Assembly: GCA_963843065.1 (NCBI GenBank)
Contig: CAWJKX010000050.1
Coordinates: forward strand, 1 to 47,847
Direction of reading: 5' to 3'
DNA: 47,847 nt
Source: JAGVPT01 sp963843065
Lineage (GTDB): Bacteria > Bacteroidota > Ignavibacteria > UBA10030 > UBA8401
A program made the translations under genes and the position numbers. A model generated the notes under the pieces. The model was not told the DNA's origin, ran no database searches, and saw only the letters and a program-made list of their open reading frames with translations. Positions 1-8,322 of this stretch are shown here, piece after piece; position 1 is the first letter of the stretch; each line of letters starts with the position of its first letter.

Positions 1-441
1 TGCTCTGCCTCCCGCAGGTTGCCGCCTTCAGCGGAAACATGGTGTTTGCCTGGAAACGCAACGCGTCCCCCCATGCAAAAGCCGATGCAGGCGGTTCTAT
101 TGGCGTCTACTAACGGGTCGCCGGTCAACAACTCATGACACGCTTCTACATCCGCTTCGACGAGGTCCTCTTTAATCGCTGTGAAATGTTTCTGCATTCC
201 CGTGAAATCATTATAGTCTCCCTCAATGCCAACTCCCGTTCGGTGAAACAATTCGGGGGCAATGGCCACATTTTTTTTGCGCGCGGAAACGGGCCGCCAC
301 GTTCCGGATATGGGAGTTCACACCAAAAGCTTCCTGATAGAATCCAACTACTCCCGGATGTTTTCCGGGGTTTGACGGACGCGATACAAAAACACGGATC
401 CCCGATCCGTCCGACACTTTTACGGTTATGTAATTTCCCAT
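1..441 (-). pseudogene. Broken mirror copy of the dienelactone hydrolase gene (5' part)
   Basis: Minus-strand reading from the ATG at 441 begins MGNYITVKVSDG and continues with RVFVSRPSNPGKHPG, nearly identical to the intact hydrolase starting at 2470. The frame is lost after about 70 codons through indels. The region also contains the mirror of the segment encoding the nucleophile-cysteine motif (near 60-100). It stops at the window edge. It should not be counted as a gene, because it shares the fate and the error pattern of the whole left arm. Confidence 0.8.
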
Positions 442-456
442 GGACTTGCTTTCAAA

Positions 457-1290
457 TTATGCGACAACAGAGGGATAGAGGGAGGCGCCGATCAAAACCA
501 GAATCGTCGTTGAGACAGCTAAGGCAGCAAAATCAAACGGGAGGCCGACATGCTTGTTCCCCCACAAGCATTAATCCCCGCAGCGCGCACTCGTACGTCA
601 GCGGATTCACCTGTGCGATCGCCTTCAGCCACGGGGGCATTATCGTTATCGGATAGATTGCATTGCTGGCAAAAAAGAGGGGTATGGCCAACACCTGGCC
701 TATCCCCATAAAACGTTCGCGCGTCTTCACTATGCATGCGATGATAAGAGAGAACGTCGAAAACAGCCGAGCCAAGGAAGACGAAAAGAAGAATTCCGAG
801 GAGTGATAATGGATTCCAGTGGATGTGCACTCCGAGCACAAGCGAAAGGATATAGATAATGATCGCCTGTGATAATCCTCTGAGAGGGGCGGAGAGCTCG
901 TTCGCCGAGGACGAGGGCTGAGCGCGGAGTGGGGCTGACAAAGAAACTTGTGGATTATCCCGAGGTTGTCGCTCCCAGATGATTGCAATCCCGTAAAAGA
1001 TGGCGGCGAAAAGAATGCTCTTATTGAGAATGCCCGGCGCCAGAAAATCAAGATAGTCCACTGAGCCGGTAGGGATGGGGGGAAGGGAGACGCCGAGAAC
1101 ACTTCTCCGAAAATCATCAATCAGCAAGCTGGCTGGGTCGCACGCCAAGGCACCACGGTCGGATCATGGCGCAATTTTTGGCCTTCGAGCTCGGCAATCT
1201 CCAACACCTCTCCAACAAATTGCAGCAGGGTTCTGTCCTCCGCTAACCTCTGGAGCGACTGTCAGATCATCCCAGACGCTTTGCAGTACG
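457..1290 (-). pseudogene. Broken mirror copy of the ABC-2 permease gene
   Basis: Minus-strand fragments in two frames repeat long blocks of the permease at 1711-2454, for example GSVDYLDFLAPGIL, FYGIAIIWER, SQAIIIYILSLVLGVHI and NPLSLLGILLFVFLGSA. At least three frame changes separate them. The stop codon position mirrors the intact copy exactly. No complete protein can be made from this copy. Confidence 0.8.
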
Positions 1291-1465
1291 GTGGGACTCT
1301 TGATGCTTCACGATAGCTTCCTGTGCATTCAATTGTGTTCCCTGAATAAAATGCAAACACATCGTCAAGCGATGTCTCTTACACTGACAGATTTCTTCAA
1401 CTCTGCCGGGCTCCCGTCCGCGACGATGCTGCCTTTGTGCATAATCGCTCTGCTCGCGCGTCGCC

Positions 1466-1651
1466 ATTATGCACAAAGGCAGCATCGTCGCGGACGGGAG
1501 CCCGGCAGAGTTGAAGAAATCTGTCGGCGGAAAGAAGACATCGCTTGACGATGTGTTTGCATTTTATTCAGGGAACACAATTGAATCCGGAGGAAGCTAT
1601 CGTGAAGCATCAAGAGTCCGCCTGTACTGCAAAGCGTCTGGGATGATCTGA
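1466..1651 (+). pseudogene. C-terminal fragment of an ABC transporter ATPase (DrrA-like)
   Basis: The reading frame entering from the palindrome spacer encodes the tail of an ABC ATPase of the daunorubicin-resistance (DrrA) type. It reads IMHKGSIVADGSPAELK, followed by SLDDVFAFYSGNTI, the 'LDDVF..YTG' signature that closes these ATPases. The Walker A, signature and Walker B parts are absent because the sequence folds back at 1446-1465. The tail overlaps the probable GTG start (1602) of the downstream permease, the usual arrangement of such exporter pairs. The last residues before the stop at 1649 look frame-shifted, so the true end is uncertain. Confidence 0.7.
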
Positions 1652-2454
1652 CAGTCGCTCCAGAGGTTAGCGGAGGACGAACCCTGCTGCAATTTGTTCG
1701 AAAGACATTCGTGATTGCCGAGCTCGAAGTCCGAAAATTGCGCCATGATCCGACCGAATTGCTGACGCGTGCGCTGCAGCCCGCACTCTGGATGCTGATT
1801 TTCGGAGAAGTGTTCTCGCGTCTTCGTTCCATCCCTACCGGCTCAGTGGACTATCTTGATTTTCTGGCGCCGGGCATTCTGGCTCAGAGCGTTCTTTTCG
1901 CCGCCATCTTTTACGGGATTGCAATCATCTGGGAACGAGACCTCGGGATAATCCACAAGTTTCTTGTCAGCCCCACTCCGCGCTCAGCCCTCGTCCTCGG
2001 CAAAGCGCTCTCCGCCGGTGTCCGAGGATTATCACAGGCGATCATTATCTATATCCTTTCGCTTGTGCTCGGAGTGCACATCAGCTGGAATCCATTATCA
2101 CTCCTCGGAATTCTTCTTTTCGTCTTCCTTGGCTCGGCGCTGTTTTCGACGTTCTCTCTTATCATCGCATGCATAGTGAAGACGCGCGAACGTTTTATGG
2201 GGATAGGCCAGGTGTTGACCATGCCCCTCTTTTTTGCCAGCAATGCAATCTATCCGATAGCGATCATGCCCCCGTGGCTGAAGGCGATCGCACAGGTCAA
2301 TCCGCTGACGTACGAGGTCGACGCGCTGCGGGGATTAATGCTTGTGGGGGGAACAAGCGTGTACGGCCTCCCGTTTGATTTTGCTGCCTTAGCTGTCTCA
2401 ACGACGATTCTGGTTTTGATCGGCGCATTCCTCTATCCCTCTGTTGTCGCATAA
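1602..2454 (+). CDS. ABC-2 type transporter permease (DrrB-like)
   Basis: Membrane subunit of an ABC exporter, working with the ATPase whose tail lies just upstream. The open frame begins at a GTG at 1711, but the same frame is already protein-like from about 1621 (TVAPEVSGGRTLLQFVRKTF). A GTG at 1602 in another frame reads MKHQES, so the start is probably 1602 with one indel near 1615-1622. Family signature: AELEVRKLRHDPTELLTRA near the N-terminus, then about six hydrophobic segments, with NPLTYEVDALRG before the last one. The substrate is unknown. Lipid, drug or polyketide export is typical of the family, and the polyketide-type operon 1.3 kb downstream makes product export a possibility, which is inference only. 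Confidence 0.85.
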
Positions 2455-2469
2455 TTTGAAAGCGAGTCC

Positions 2470-3174
2470 ATGGGAAATTACATAACCGTAAAAGTGTCGG
2501 ACGGTACAGAGATGCGTGTCTTTGTATCGCGTCCGTCAAACCCCGGAAAACATCCGGGAATAGTCGTCTATCAGGAAGCTTTTGGTGTGAACTCCCATAT
2601 CCGGAACGTGGCAGACCGTTTCGCGCGCGAAGGATATGTGGCCATTGCCCCCGAATTGTTTCACCGAACGGGAGTTGGCATTGAGGGAGACTATAATGAT
2701 TTCACGGGAATGCAGAAACATTTCACAGCGATTAAAGAGGACCTCGTCGAAGCGGATGTGCGAGCGTCCTATGAGTTGTTGACCGGCGACCCGTCAGTAG
2801 ACGCCAATCGAACCGCCTGCATCGGCTTTTGCATGGGGGGACGCATTGCGTTCCAGGCAAACACCATACTTCCGGTGAAAGCAGCAATCAGCTTCTACGG
2901 AGGCGGCATTGCAGAAACGCTCGTGAGCAAAATTCCACAGCTTCACGGCGCCGCGCTTATGTTTTGGGGGGGACGGGACAAACGAATTCTTCCCGAGCAT
3001 ATTCGTTCTATCGTGGATGGGCTTCGCGCAGCGAATAAACTGTACACCAACATTGAGTTCTCAGAAGCCGAACATGGCTTCTTCTGCGATGCTCGGCCGA
3101 CGTATCACAAAGAATCAGCCGAACAAGCCTGGCCGCTCCTCCTTCATTTTTTGCGGACGCACGTCGGTAACTAG
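2470..3174 (+). CDS. Dienelactone hydrolase family protein
   Basis: Cytoplasmic alpha/beta hydrolase of 234 residues, the normal size for this family. The nucleophile is Cys121 in GFCMGG. The triad is completed by Asp170 (WGGRD) and His202 (EAEHGF), and the family Glu36 (YQEAFG) is present. All catalytic residues are therefore in place. The natural substrate is not predictable: such enzymes hydrolyse lactones or small esters and many have no known role. The gene starts 15 bp after the permease stop, so it may be cotranscribed with the exporter. No clear Shine-Dalgarno sequence precedes the ATG. Confidence 0.9.
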   Translation: MGNYITVKVSDGTEMRVFVSRPSNPGKHPGIVVYQEAFGVNSHIRNVADRFAREGYVAIAPELFHRTGVGIEGDYNDFTGMQKHFTAIKEDLVEADVRASYELLTGDPSVDANRTACIGFCMGGRIAFQANTILPVKAAISFYGGGIAETLVSKIPQLHGAALMFWGGRDKRILPEHIRSIVDGLRAANKLYTNIEFSEAEHGFFCDARPTYHKESAEQAWPLLLHFLRTHVGN

Positions 3175-3317
3175 AACACCTTGTTCGCGCCGATACTTCG
3201 CCAGTATCAGGCAAACTGCCTTTCGCAAATTGGAATCTTACGGCTTGATGTCGTGTTGTGATATCAGCCAGGAGAATCTAATACCTTCTATCATCCATCC
3301 TAATTTTTGAACAGCAT

Positions 3318-3697
3318 ATGAATATAAAATCGGCAGGCGTTGGCGAACTTCTTTTCTTCTCCGCATGCGGAAGCTCAAAGCAGTTCGATGCGATCCCCTC
3401 CGATATTGACGGCAGAACGTTCCCAAAGACGCGGTGGAAATGACTACTGAATCGTACAAGTTTACGCCGGAGGTCATTCGGGTGCAGTCCGGAACCCTCG
3501 TTACTCTGAAGATCAAGGCAATCGACGGCACTCATGGATTTCAATTGAGTGCGTTCGGAATTGATGAACGGCTCGACGATAACGAGACGAAGACCATCCA
3601 ATTCTACGCTTCAAAAAAAGGTGAATACGGATTCCGTTGCTCCCGCTTCTGCGGTCTCGGTTATCTGGGAATGACCGGCAAAGTCGTTATTGAATAG
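3318..3697 (+). CDS. Cupredoxin-domain lipoprotein (CuA-like fold), frameshifted
   Basis: Two frames make one protein. From the ATG at 3318 comes a short N-terminus with a lipobox-like LLFFSAC at the probable lipid-anchored Cys. After a frame change near 3415-3425 the frame containing 3434 gives a cupredoxin domain (ESYKFTPEVIRVQSGT, then DGTHGF). The metal site resembles cytochrome c oxidase subunit II: His34, Cys69, Cys73 and Met80, counting from the GTG at 3434. The ligand His expected in CG.GH..M is Tyr77 (CGLGYLGM). Copper binding is thus doubtful unless the Tyr codon is a sequence error. It is likely anchored outside the cytoplasmic membrane and involved in electron transfer or copper handling. 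No oxidase genes are adjacent. Confidence 0.7.
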
Positions 3698-3807
3698 CAT
3701 CATGCAATCAACCACCAATAGCTAACAGCCAACAGCTCACAATCAACACTAAACTTCTAATTCCCATCTACTCATTGAAAAGACAGTTCACCGAATCCAA
3801 GCCTGAG

Positions 3808-4479
3808 ATGATGGATCAGCCGGATGCCGATCCTAGAATGCTCGTAGACGACCTTCGCAATCTCCGCATTATCAATCGCTATTTTGGAGGACTTTCGGCG
3901 CTGCGAAATGCTCTGGTGCCAATAGCGATGAAAACACAGCTGGGGGAAGTTGCTACCATTCTAGACCTCGCTACCGGTTCCGGAGACCAACCCGTTTCTC
4001 TGGCGAAAGAGTTCCGGCATCTCGGCAAACGTGTTCAGATCATCGCTGTCGACAGAAATGAAATCATGCTTAATGTTGCACGACAATATGCACTGGGATA
4101 TCATGAAATACAATTCGAGCGCTGCGACATTCTTGACCTGCCATATCCTTCGGAGAGCTTTGACATCGTCTCGTGCTCCCTCGCGATCCATCACCTTTCA
4201 CACCGCAATGGAGTGAAACTAATTCGGGAAATGAATCGGATATGCAGGCTTGGCTTTGTTGTAAATGATCTCTCACGAAGCTACATTGGAGCAGCGACTG
4301 CCTGGGTTTACACCCGCTTGACAACAGCGAACCCTATGACCCGCTATGACAGCGTCGCCTCGGTTCAACGTGCCTTCACGAAAGACGAACTGGCGAAGAT
4401 GGCTGAAGAAGCTGGGGTCCAACCCGTGAGGATTTTCACGGCCCCGCTTTTTAGGCTTGTGATGGTAAAGGAAAAATGA
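3808..4479 (+). CDS. Class I SAM-dependent methyltransferase
   Basis: Rossmann-fold methyltransferase of about 224 residues. The SAM-binding motif I is ILDLATGSGDQP, with the acidic ribose contact in IIAVDRNE. The later motif SFDIVSCSLAIHHL is of the UbiE/MenG-like type. The C-terminal part (VVNDLSRS, then ASVQRAFTKDEL) is, from memory, the type that accompanies polyketide synthases and FAD oxidoreductases in bacterial polyketide clusters. An upstream TTG at 3775 would add 11 residues; the ATG at 3808 is preferred but neither has a good ribosome site. The stop overlaps the next start (ATGA), indicating translational coupling. The acceptor (O or C) is unknown. Confidence 0.88.
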   Translation: MMDQPDADPRMLVDDLRNLRIINRYFGGLSALRNALVPIAMKTQLGEVATILDLATGSGDQPVSLAKEFRHLGKRVQIIAVDRNEIMLNVARQYALGYHEIQFERCDILDLPYPSESFDIVSCSLAIHHLSHRNGVKLIREMNRICRLGFVVNDLSRSYIGAATAWVYTRLTTANPMTRYDSVASVQRAFTKDELAKMAEEAGVQPVRIFTAPLFRLVMVKEK

Positions 4480-4991
4480 TGCACAAAGAAGATTCGATTC
4501 TTATAGAGGCTCCTCGGGCCAGCATTTTCGAGGCCGCGGCAGACCTCTCTCGGTGGCCCGATATTCTTCCGCATTACCGGTGGATTAGGTACATCGAAAA
4601 GTCAGCGTACAAAAATGTCGTGGTGATGGGAGCGAAGAGAGGATGGATTCCGATTCAATGGACATCGGAACAGGAAATTGATGATGCTCGCTGCGAAGTA
4701 CGGTTTCACCACTTGAAAGCGTTCACAAAAGGAATGGATGTTGTATGGACTTTCAAAGAGACAGGTGGCGGTGTTGAAGTAAAAATATCCCACGACCTGA
4801 AACCGACGATCCCGCTGATCGGATCATTCATCACTGATTGGATTATCGGCGATTTCTTTATCCATCATGTCGCGAGTGAGACGCTGCGTTTTATGAAAAT
4901 CTATCTTGAAGAAACACCCTCCCCTATAAGGGAGGGATGGGTGGGGTCGCAAAAGTCCAAGGTAGAAAGTGAAAGGGAACATGGAACGTAG
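4476..4991 (+). CDS. SRPBCC-family polyketide cyclase/aromatase-like protein
   Basis: The N-terminal ~145 residues have the START/SRPBCC pattern of polyketide cyclases and Coq10-like lipid-binding proteins: a first strand SILIEAPRASIFEAAADLSRWP, here interrupted by normal loops, a central beta sheet, and a long C-terminal helix ending near MKIYLEE. The fold binds a hydrophobic ligand in its cavity. Next to a ketosynthase this suggests folding or aromatisation of a poly-beta-keto chain. The last ~25 residues (PSPIREGWVGS onward) are encoded by a palindromic repeat-like element and look like a foreign extension. The gene overlaps both neighbours (4476-4479 and 4981-4991). Confidence 0.82.
   Translation: MMHKEDSILIEAPRASIFEAAADLSRWPDILPHYRWIRYIEKSAYKNVVVMGAKRGWIPIQWTSEQEIDDARCEVRFHHLKAFTKGMDVVWTFKETGGGVEVKISHDLKPTIPLIGSFITDWIIGDFFIHHVASETLRFMKIYLEETPSPIREGWVGSQKSKVESEREHGT
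4917..4936. repeat. 7-bp perfect palindrome inside the 3' end of the cyclase gene
   Basis: Stem CCCTCCC at 4917-4923 pairs with GGGAGGG at 4930-4936 around the loop CTATAA, followed by a G-rich run ATGGGTGGGG. The form is that of dispersed intergenic palindromes. Here it lies in coding sequence and supplies the C-terminal residues of the cyclase-like protein. Confidence 0.7.
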
Positions 4992-6223
4992 ACGCGTTGT
5001 TATCACGGGACTTGGAGCTGTCACGCCGATCGGACACGGCAAGAACGGACTTTGGAAAGGGGTCAAAGAAGGCCGTATCGGCATTCGCACCATTTCACGG
5101 TTCGACACGTCGCAGATCAAGACAAAAGTGGCAGGAGAGATCGACGATTTTGACCCGTTGAATTTTTTCGATGCCAAATCGGCGCGCAGGATGGATCGTT
5201 TTGCCCAGCTTGCACTTGCGGGGGCGAATATGGCGATCGATGACGCGCGAATCGAGCACGATCCGAAAAAGACTCAGGAAAAAATCGGCGTAACGTTTGG
5301 AACTGCTCTCGGCGGCGTGGCAGGCGCGGAGGTTCAGCACGAGCGGTACGTGAAGGACGGAATAAAAGCCGTCGACCCAAATCTTGCGCTGATGGTCTTC
5401 GGCGGCGCAGGTTCGAGCAACATCGCCATTCATTATGGATTCACCGGACCGAGCAATGCAAATTCCAACAGCTGCAGTTCTGGTGCGATCGCTATCGGCG
5501 AAGCGTATCGGTATGTGCGCGACGGCTATGCGGACATTATGGTTGCCGGAAGTGCCGAGGCTCCTTTATACGCGTTGACCTTCAGCGCGTTTACCATTAT
5601 TCGCTCGATGAGCACCAACGTCGATCCGATGACTGCGTGCAGGCCGTTCGACCTTCATCGCGACGGGTTTGTTATGGGAGAAGCGTCCGCAGTTCTTGTT
5701 CTTGAGGAACGGAACTCAGCGGTACGGCGCGGGGCGCATATCTACGCTGAGCTTCTCGGTTACGCATGTAACAACGACGCATTTCATTTGGTGCAACCGC
5801 GTCCCGACGGCGAATCCGCTGCACGGGTAATGAGGGATGCGCTTGTCGGAAGCAAAAATCTCGCCTGAAGAAATAGGATATATCAATGCGCATGCAAGCG
5901 GGACTGTCCTTAACGATAAGTGTGAAACGATTGCCATAAAAAAAGTTTTTGGAACGGAGTCGAAGATTCCCGTCAGCGGCACGAAAGCGATGCATGCCCA
6001 TGCGCTTGGCGCGACGGGCGCAGTCGAGGCTGTGATTTGTGCAATGATGTTTGAAGGGAACTATATTCCGCCGACAATTAATCTATCCACTCCGGACCCC
6101 GAATGCAACCTCGATTGTGTGCCAAACATCGGCAGGGATGTGCGCGTTGATTATATCCTTTCCAACTCATTCGGGTTTGGCGGTATTAATGCAGCTCTTG
6201 TATTCGGAAGATACAGCCAATGA
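4981..6223 (+). CDS. Beta-ketoacyl synthase (FabF/type II ketosynthase), frameshifted
   Basis: Condensing enzyme of the KAS II/FabF type that performs decarboxylative Claisen condensation of an acyl group with malonyl-ACP. It starts MERRRVVITGLG at the ATG at 4981, preceded by GAAAGGG. The catalytic Cys165 sits in NSNSCSSGAIAIGEA. Both catalytic histidines are present after the frame change, in YINAHASGT and MHAHALGATGAVEA. The usual HGTST around the first His is HASGT, so this is a divergent subgroup. An extra G at 5845 breaks the frame (DAL then SEAKISPEE); the joined protein is about 413 residues, the usual length. Neither a chain-length factor nor an acyl carrier protein is encoded nearby, so those must come from elsewhere in the genome. 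Confidence 0.87.
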
Positions 6224-7389
6224 CTACGTTGCACAATTCCCGTTTTGATGTTGTGATTATAGGAGCCGGACCTGCGGGGACAACGTGTGCAGCGCTTCTC
6301 GCGCGAAAGGGAATTCGCGTGCTCCTTTGCGATAAAGCGACGTTTCCGCGCGAAAAGATTTGCGGCGATTGTATCAATCCAGGATGCTGGGATTTTTTCA
6401 ATGTGCTCGGCGTCGCCGATGAGGTTGCCTCCAACGCCGAACACATAACAGGCATAAAGATCGCCGCCCGGTCCGGAAAAGTTTTGGATATCCCATTCGA
6501 CACTCACTTGCCGCCAAAGCCGTTTGCCACCGTTCATGGCCATCAAGCGGAGCAATCTCGATTCATTGCTTTTGCATCGCGCCGTCGCGGAAGGTGCAGA
6601 CATTTTGCGAAGCAACATGTATCGACTCTATTTGTTTCAGGAAATCCGATAAAGGTTCATGGAAAATTTCCTTGCGGAAGCAAAAAACCGGAGAAACATT
6701 CAGTCTCGATTGTGCTCTCCTCATCGGTGCCGACGGACGCAACTCGCGTGTCGCGAGACTTCTTGCTGGAATTGATAATAAAAAGGACAAAGTGAAGGAA
6801 GCAGGCTCAGATCGGATTGGTGTTCAATTTACCGTGGGGCGTACAAACACAACGGCTTCAGATGTTTTAATGCTTTTCTTTGATGGGGGATATGGAGGAA
6901 TTGTCGGATGTATCCGCCGGCGAAGCAAACGTCGCAATGGTCGTAACACGAAGCCTCGCTCGCCTTGCAGTTACCAACGTCGAATCCTTTATTGCGAGGA
7001 CTATTCATTCCAATCCGTACACGCAGAAAACTGTCCCCAGATTGGATGTCACGGGAGAAATCCATACGGCATTTCCTATTACTCCCAGGGTAAATAGGCG
7101 TCAATATATATCCGCGTATCTTATTGGAGATGCACGCCACACCACAGAGCCGTTCACGGGCGAAGGAGTTTTTTTTGCAATGCAGGATGGTGTCTATGCG
7201 GCCCAGGAGGTATCGAAATTCTTAGGCTTAGTGGATGAGAGGGTATCGATTCCCACTCGAAATCGCTTTTGGAGGGATAACATTTTCTCTCCGGTTCTTC
7301 AGCGAGAATTAATGACTGAAAGCCTTCTTGCTCATGGCTTCCGACATAGAGGCCTTGTAAAATTGGCGTCGAATATGGTATTTCGTTAA
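6220..7389 (+). CDS. FAD-dependent oxidoreductase (geranylgeranyl reductase family), three frameshifts
   Basis: The N-terminal dinucleotide-binding motif VVIIGAGPAGTTCA is followed by LLCDKATFPREKICGD, characteristic of the geranylgeranyl reductase/halogenase-like flavoprotein family. The middle motif LLIGADGRNSRVAR and the C-terminal FAD motif YLIGDARHTTEPFTGEG are present. Frame changes occur near 6530 (MAIKRSNLDSLLLHRA follows), 6590 and 6905. The restored length is about 389 residues, normal for the family. The start overlaps the ketosynthase stop by four bases (ATGA), so it is the fourth member of the operon. Likely role: reduction or hydroxylation of the polyketide-type product. The many indels could instead mean a decayed gene, but neighbouring genes show the same error type. 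Confidence 0.8.
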
Positions 7390-7390
7390 G

Positions 7391-7424
7391 AAGCAGAATA
7401 CAGAATACAGAATACAGAATACAT
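7391..7424. repeat. Short tandem repeat, unit CAGAATA
   Basis: Directly after the oxidoreductase stop, AGAATAC units repeat four times head to tail. It is one of several simple word repeats found in intergenic gaps of this window. Confidence 0.8.
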
Positions 7425-7477
7425 TTCCCGACCTAGTGCTGTTTCAATTAAATAAAGTTGTATTTGTACAAGGATGT

Positions 7478-7570
7478 TCATCCTGATCCCGCCGAAAAGC
7501 GGCGGGACGCGACGGCCTCCTTCGACGCGCTCCGCTTGCTCAGGATGAGCCGTCGCGGCTGCGTCGAAGG
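7478..7570. repeat. Nested palindromic intergenic element (REP-like)
   Basis: Within the 339-bp gap between genes four nested inverted pairs occur: TCATCCTGA (7478) with TCAGGATGA (7540), CCCGCCG (7488) with CGGCGGG (7500), GCGACGGC (7509) with GCCGTCGC (7549), and CCTTCGACGC (7519) with GCGTCGAAGG (7561). The words resemble widespread REP-type elements. Nothing coding was recognised in 7425-7728. Confidence 0.75.
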
Positions 7571-7728
7571 ATATTGATGCACTTCAAAATACAATATTTA
7601 TTTTTGGAAGCGGCACTAGATACTAAAGACTGCGGTTTGAAAAAATGAGTACGATGTGATCGAAACTCTTCGGCCGGAATGGATTCCACTATAAAGCACG
7701 AGGTTGCAGAGCGACACAGCTTTAAACT

Positions 7729-8243
7729 ATGGCTATTGAGGAAACTTTTCATATTTTGCAGATATCGAGAAAGGTGATCCGAAGGGCATATTATCTGAGT
7801 CGGCTTCTTTGCTGGGAACGAAAGCTCCAGATATCAAATCGGAGAAATGGATTGATTCATGCCCGCTTCGGCTGAACGAACTCCACGGTAAAGTTATCCT
7901 GTTGGAGTTTGGACGTTCGGGTGTTCCAACTGCATGAACACCATTCCTCATGTAAAGGCATGGGACGACAAATTCAGCAGCGACAGTTTGGTCATCATCG
8001 GCGTGCACACACCGGATCGACCTCGAAAAATCGCCGCAACGTATTGAACGCCAGACGGAAGAGTTATGGATAACATACGCGGTTGTAACGGACAGTGATC
8101 TCAAAACGTGTGAAGAATACCGGCAGGAAAATTGGCCGACGCTCTATTTGATCGACAAGAACGGGACTGTTCGCTTTGTCCACATCGGAGAAAGAAGCTA
8201 TGATGAAATTGAACAGAAAATTATTTCGTTGCTCGCTGAATAG
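7729..8243 (+). CDS. TlpA-like thioredoxin-fold protein, frameshifted
   Basis: Three frame pieces build one thioredoxin-like protein of about 170 residues. They are LLGTKAPDIKSEKWI, then FWTFGCSNCMNTIPHVKAW with the redox pair in GCSNC, then FDLEKSPQRIERQTEELW and NWPTLYLIDKNGTVRF ending SLLAE. The sequence around HTP(EF)DLEK is the pattern of the C-terminal thioredoxin domain of DipZ-like proteins. Indels lie near 7745, 7908 (one T missing in a T run) and 8016 (two bases missing). The ATG at 7729 is a guess and no signal peptide is visible, although such proteins usually act outside the cytoplasm in thiol-disulfide exchange. Confidence 0.75.
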
Positions 8244-8322
8244 GAAGGAAGCTAAGAAAGCCGGCGCTCCACAGTTCATTGCGGAGAGACTAAAACCTAA
8301 AGCCCATAAGCAAACTTTTAAT

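Larger units (their letters stand above)
1..1445. repeat. Left arm of a 1.45-kb inverted duplication (degraded copy)
   Basis: Read on the minus strand this arm repeats 1466-2917. Paired landmarks sum to about 2911: the hydrolase start codon (441 and 2470) and the permease stop codon (457-459 and 2452-2454). It carries many substitutions and indels relative to the right arm, and all its reading frames are broken while the right-arm frames are open. The arms are separated by a 20-bp spacer at 1446-1465. A fold-back artefact at a contig end is the simplest reading; a genuine degenerate palindrome is the alternative. Confidence 0.9.
1466..2917. repeat. Right arm of the inverted duplication (better-preserved copy)
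   Basis: This is the mirror of 1-1445. It starts inside the C-terminal coding part of an ABC ATPase and runs through the permease into the middle of the dienelactone hydrolase gene. Similarity stops near 2917, which matches window base 1, so the repeat ends because the window begins and not at a gene boundary. The arm nearest the spacer pairs almost perfectly (1415-1445 with 1466-1496). Confidence 0.9.

Noticed and set aside
7391..7424. Possible CRISPR-like array in the CAGAATA repeats
   Set aside because: Units are 7 bp with no spacers.
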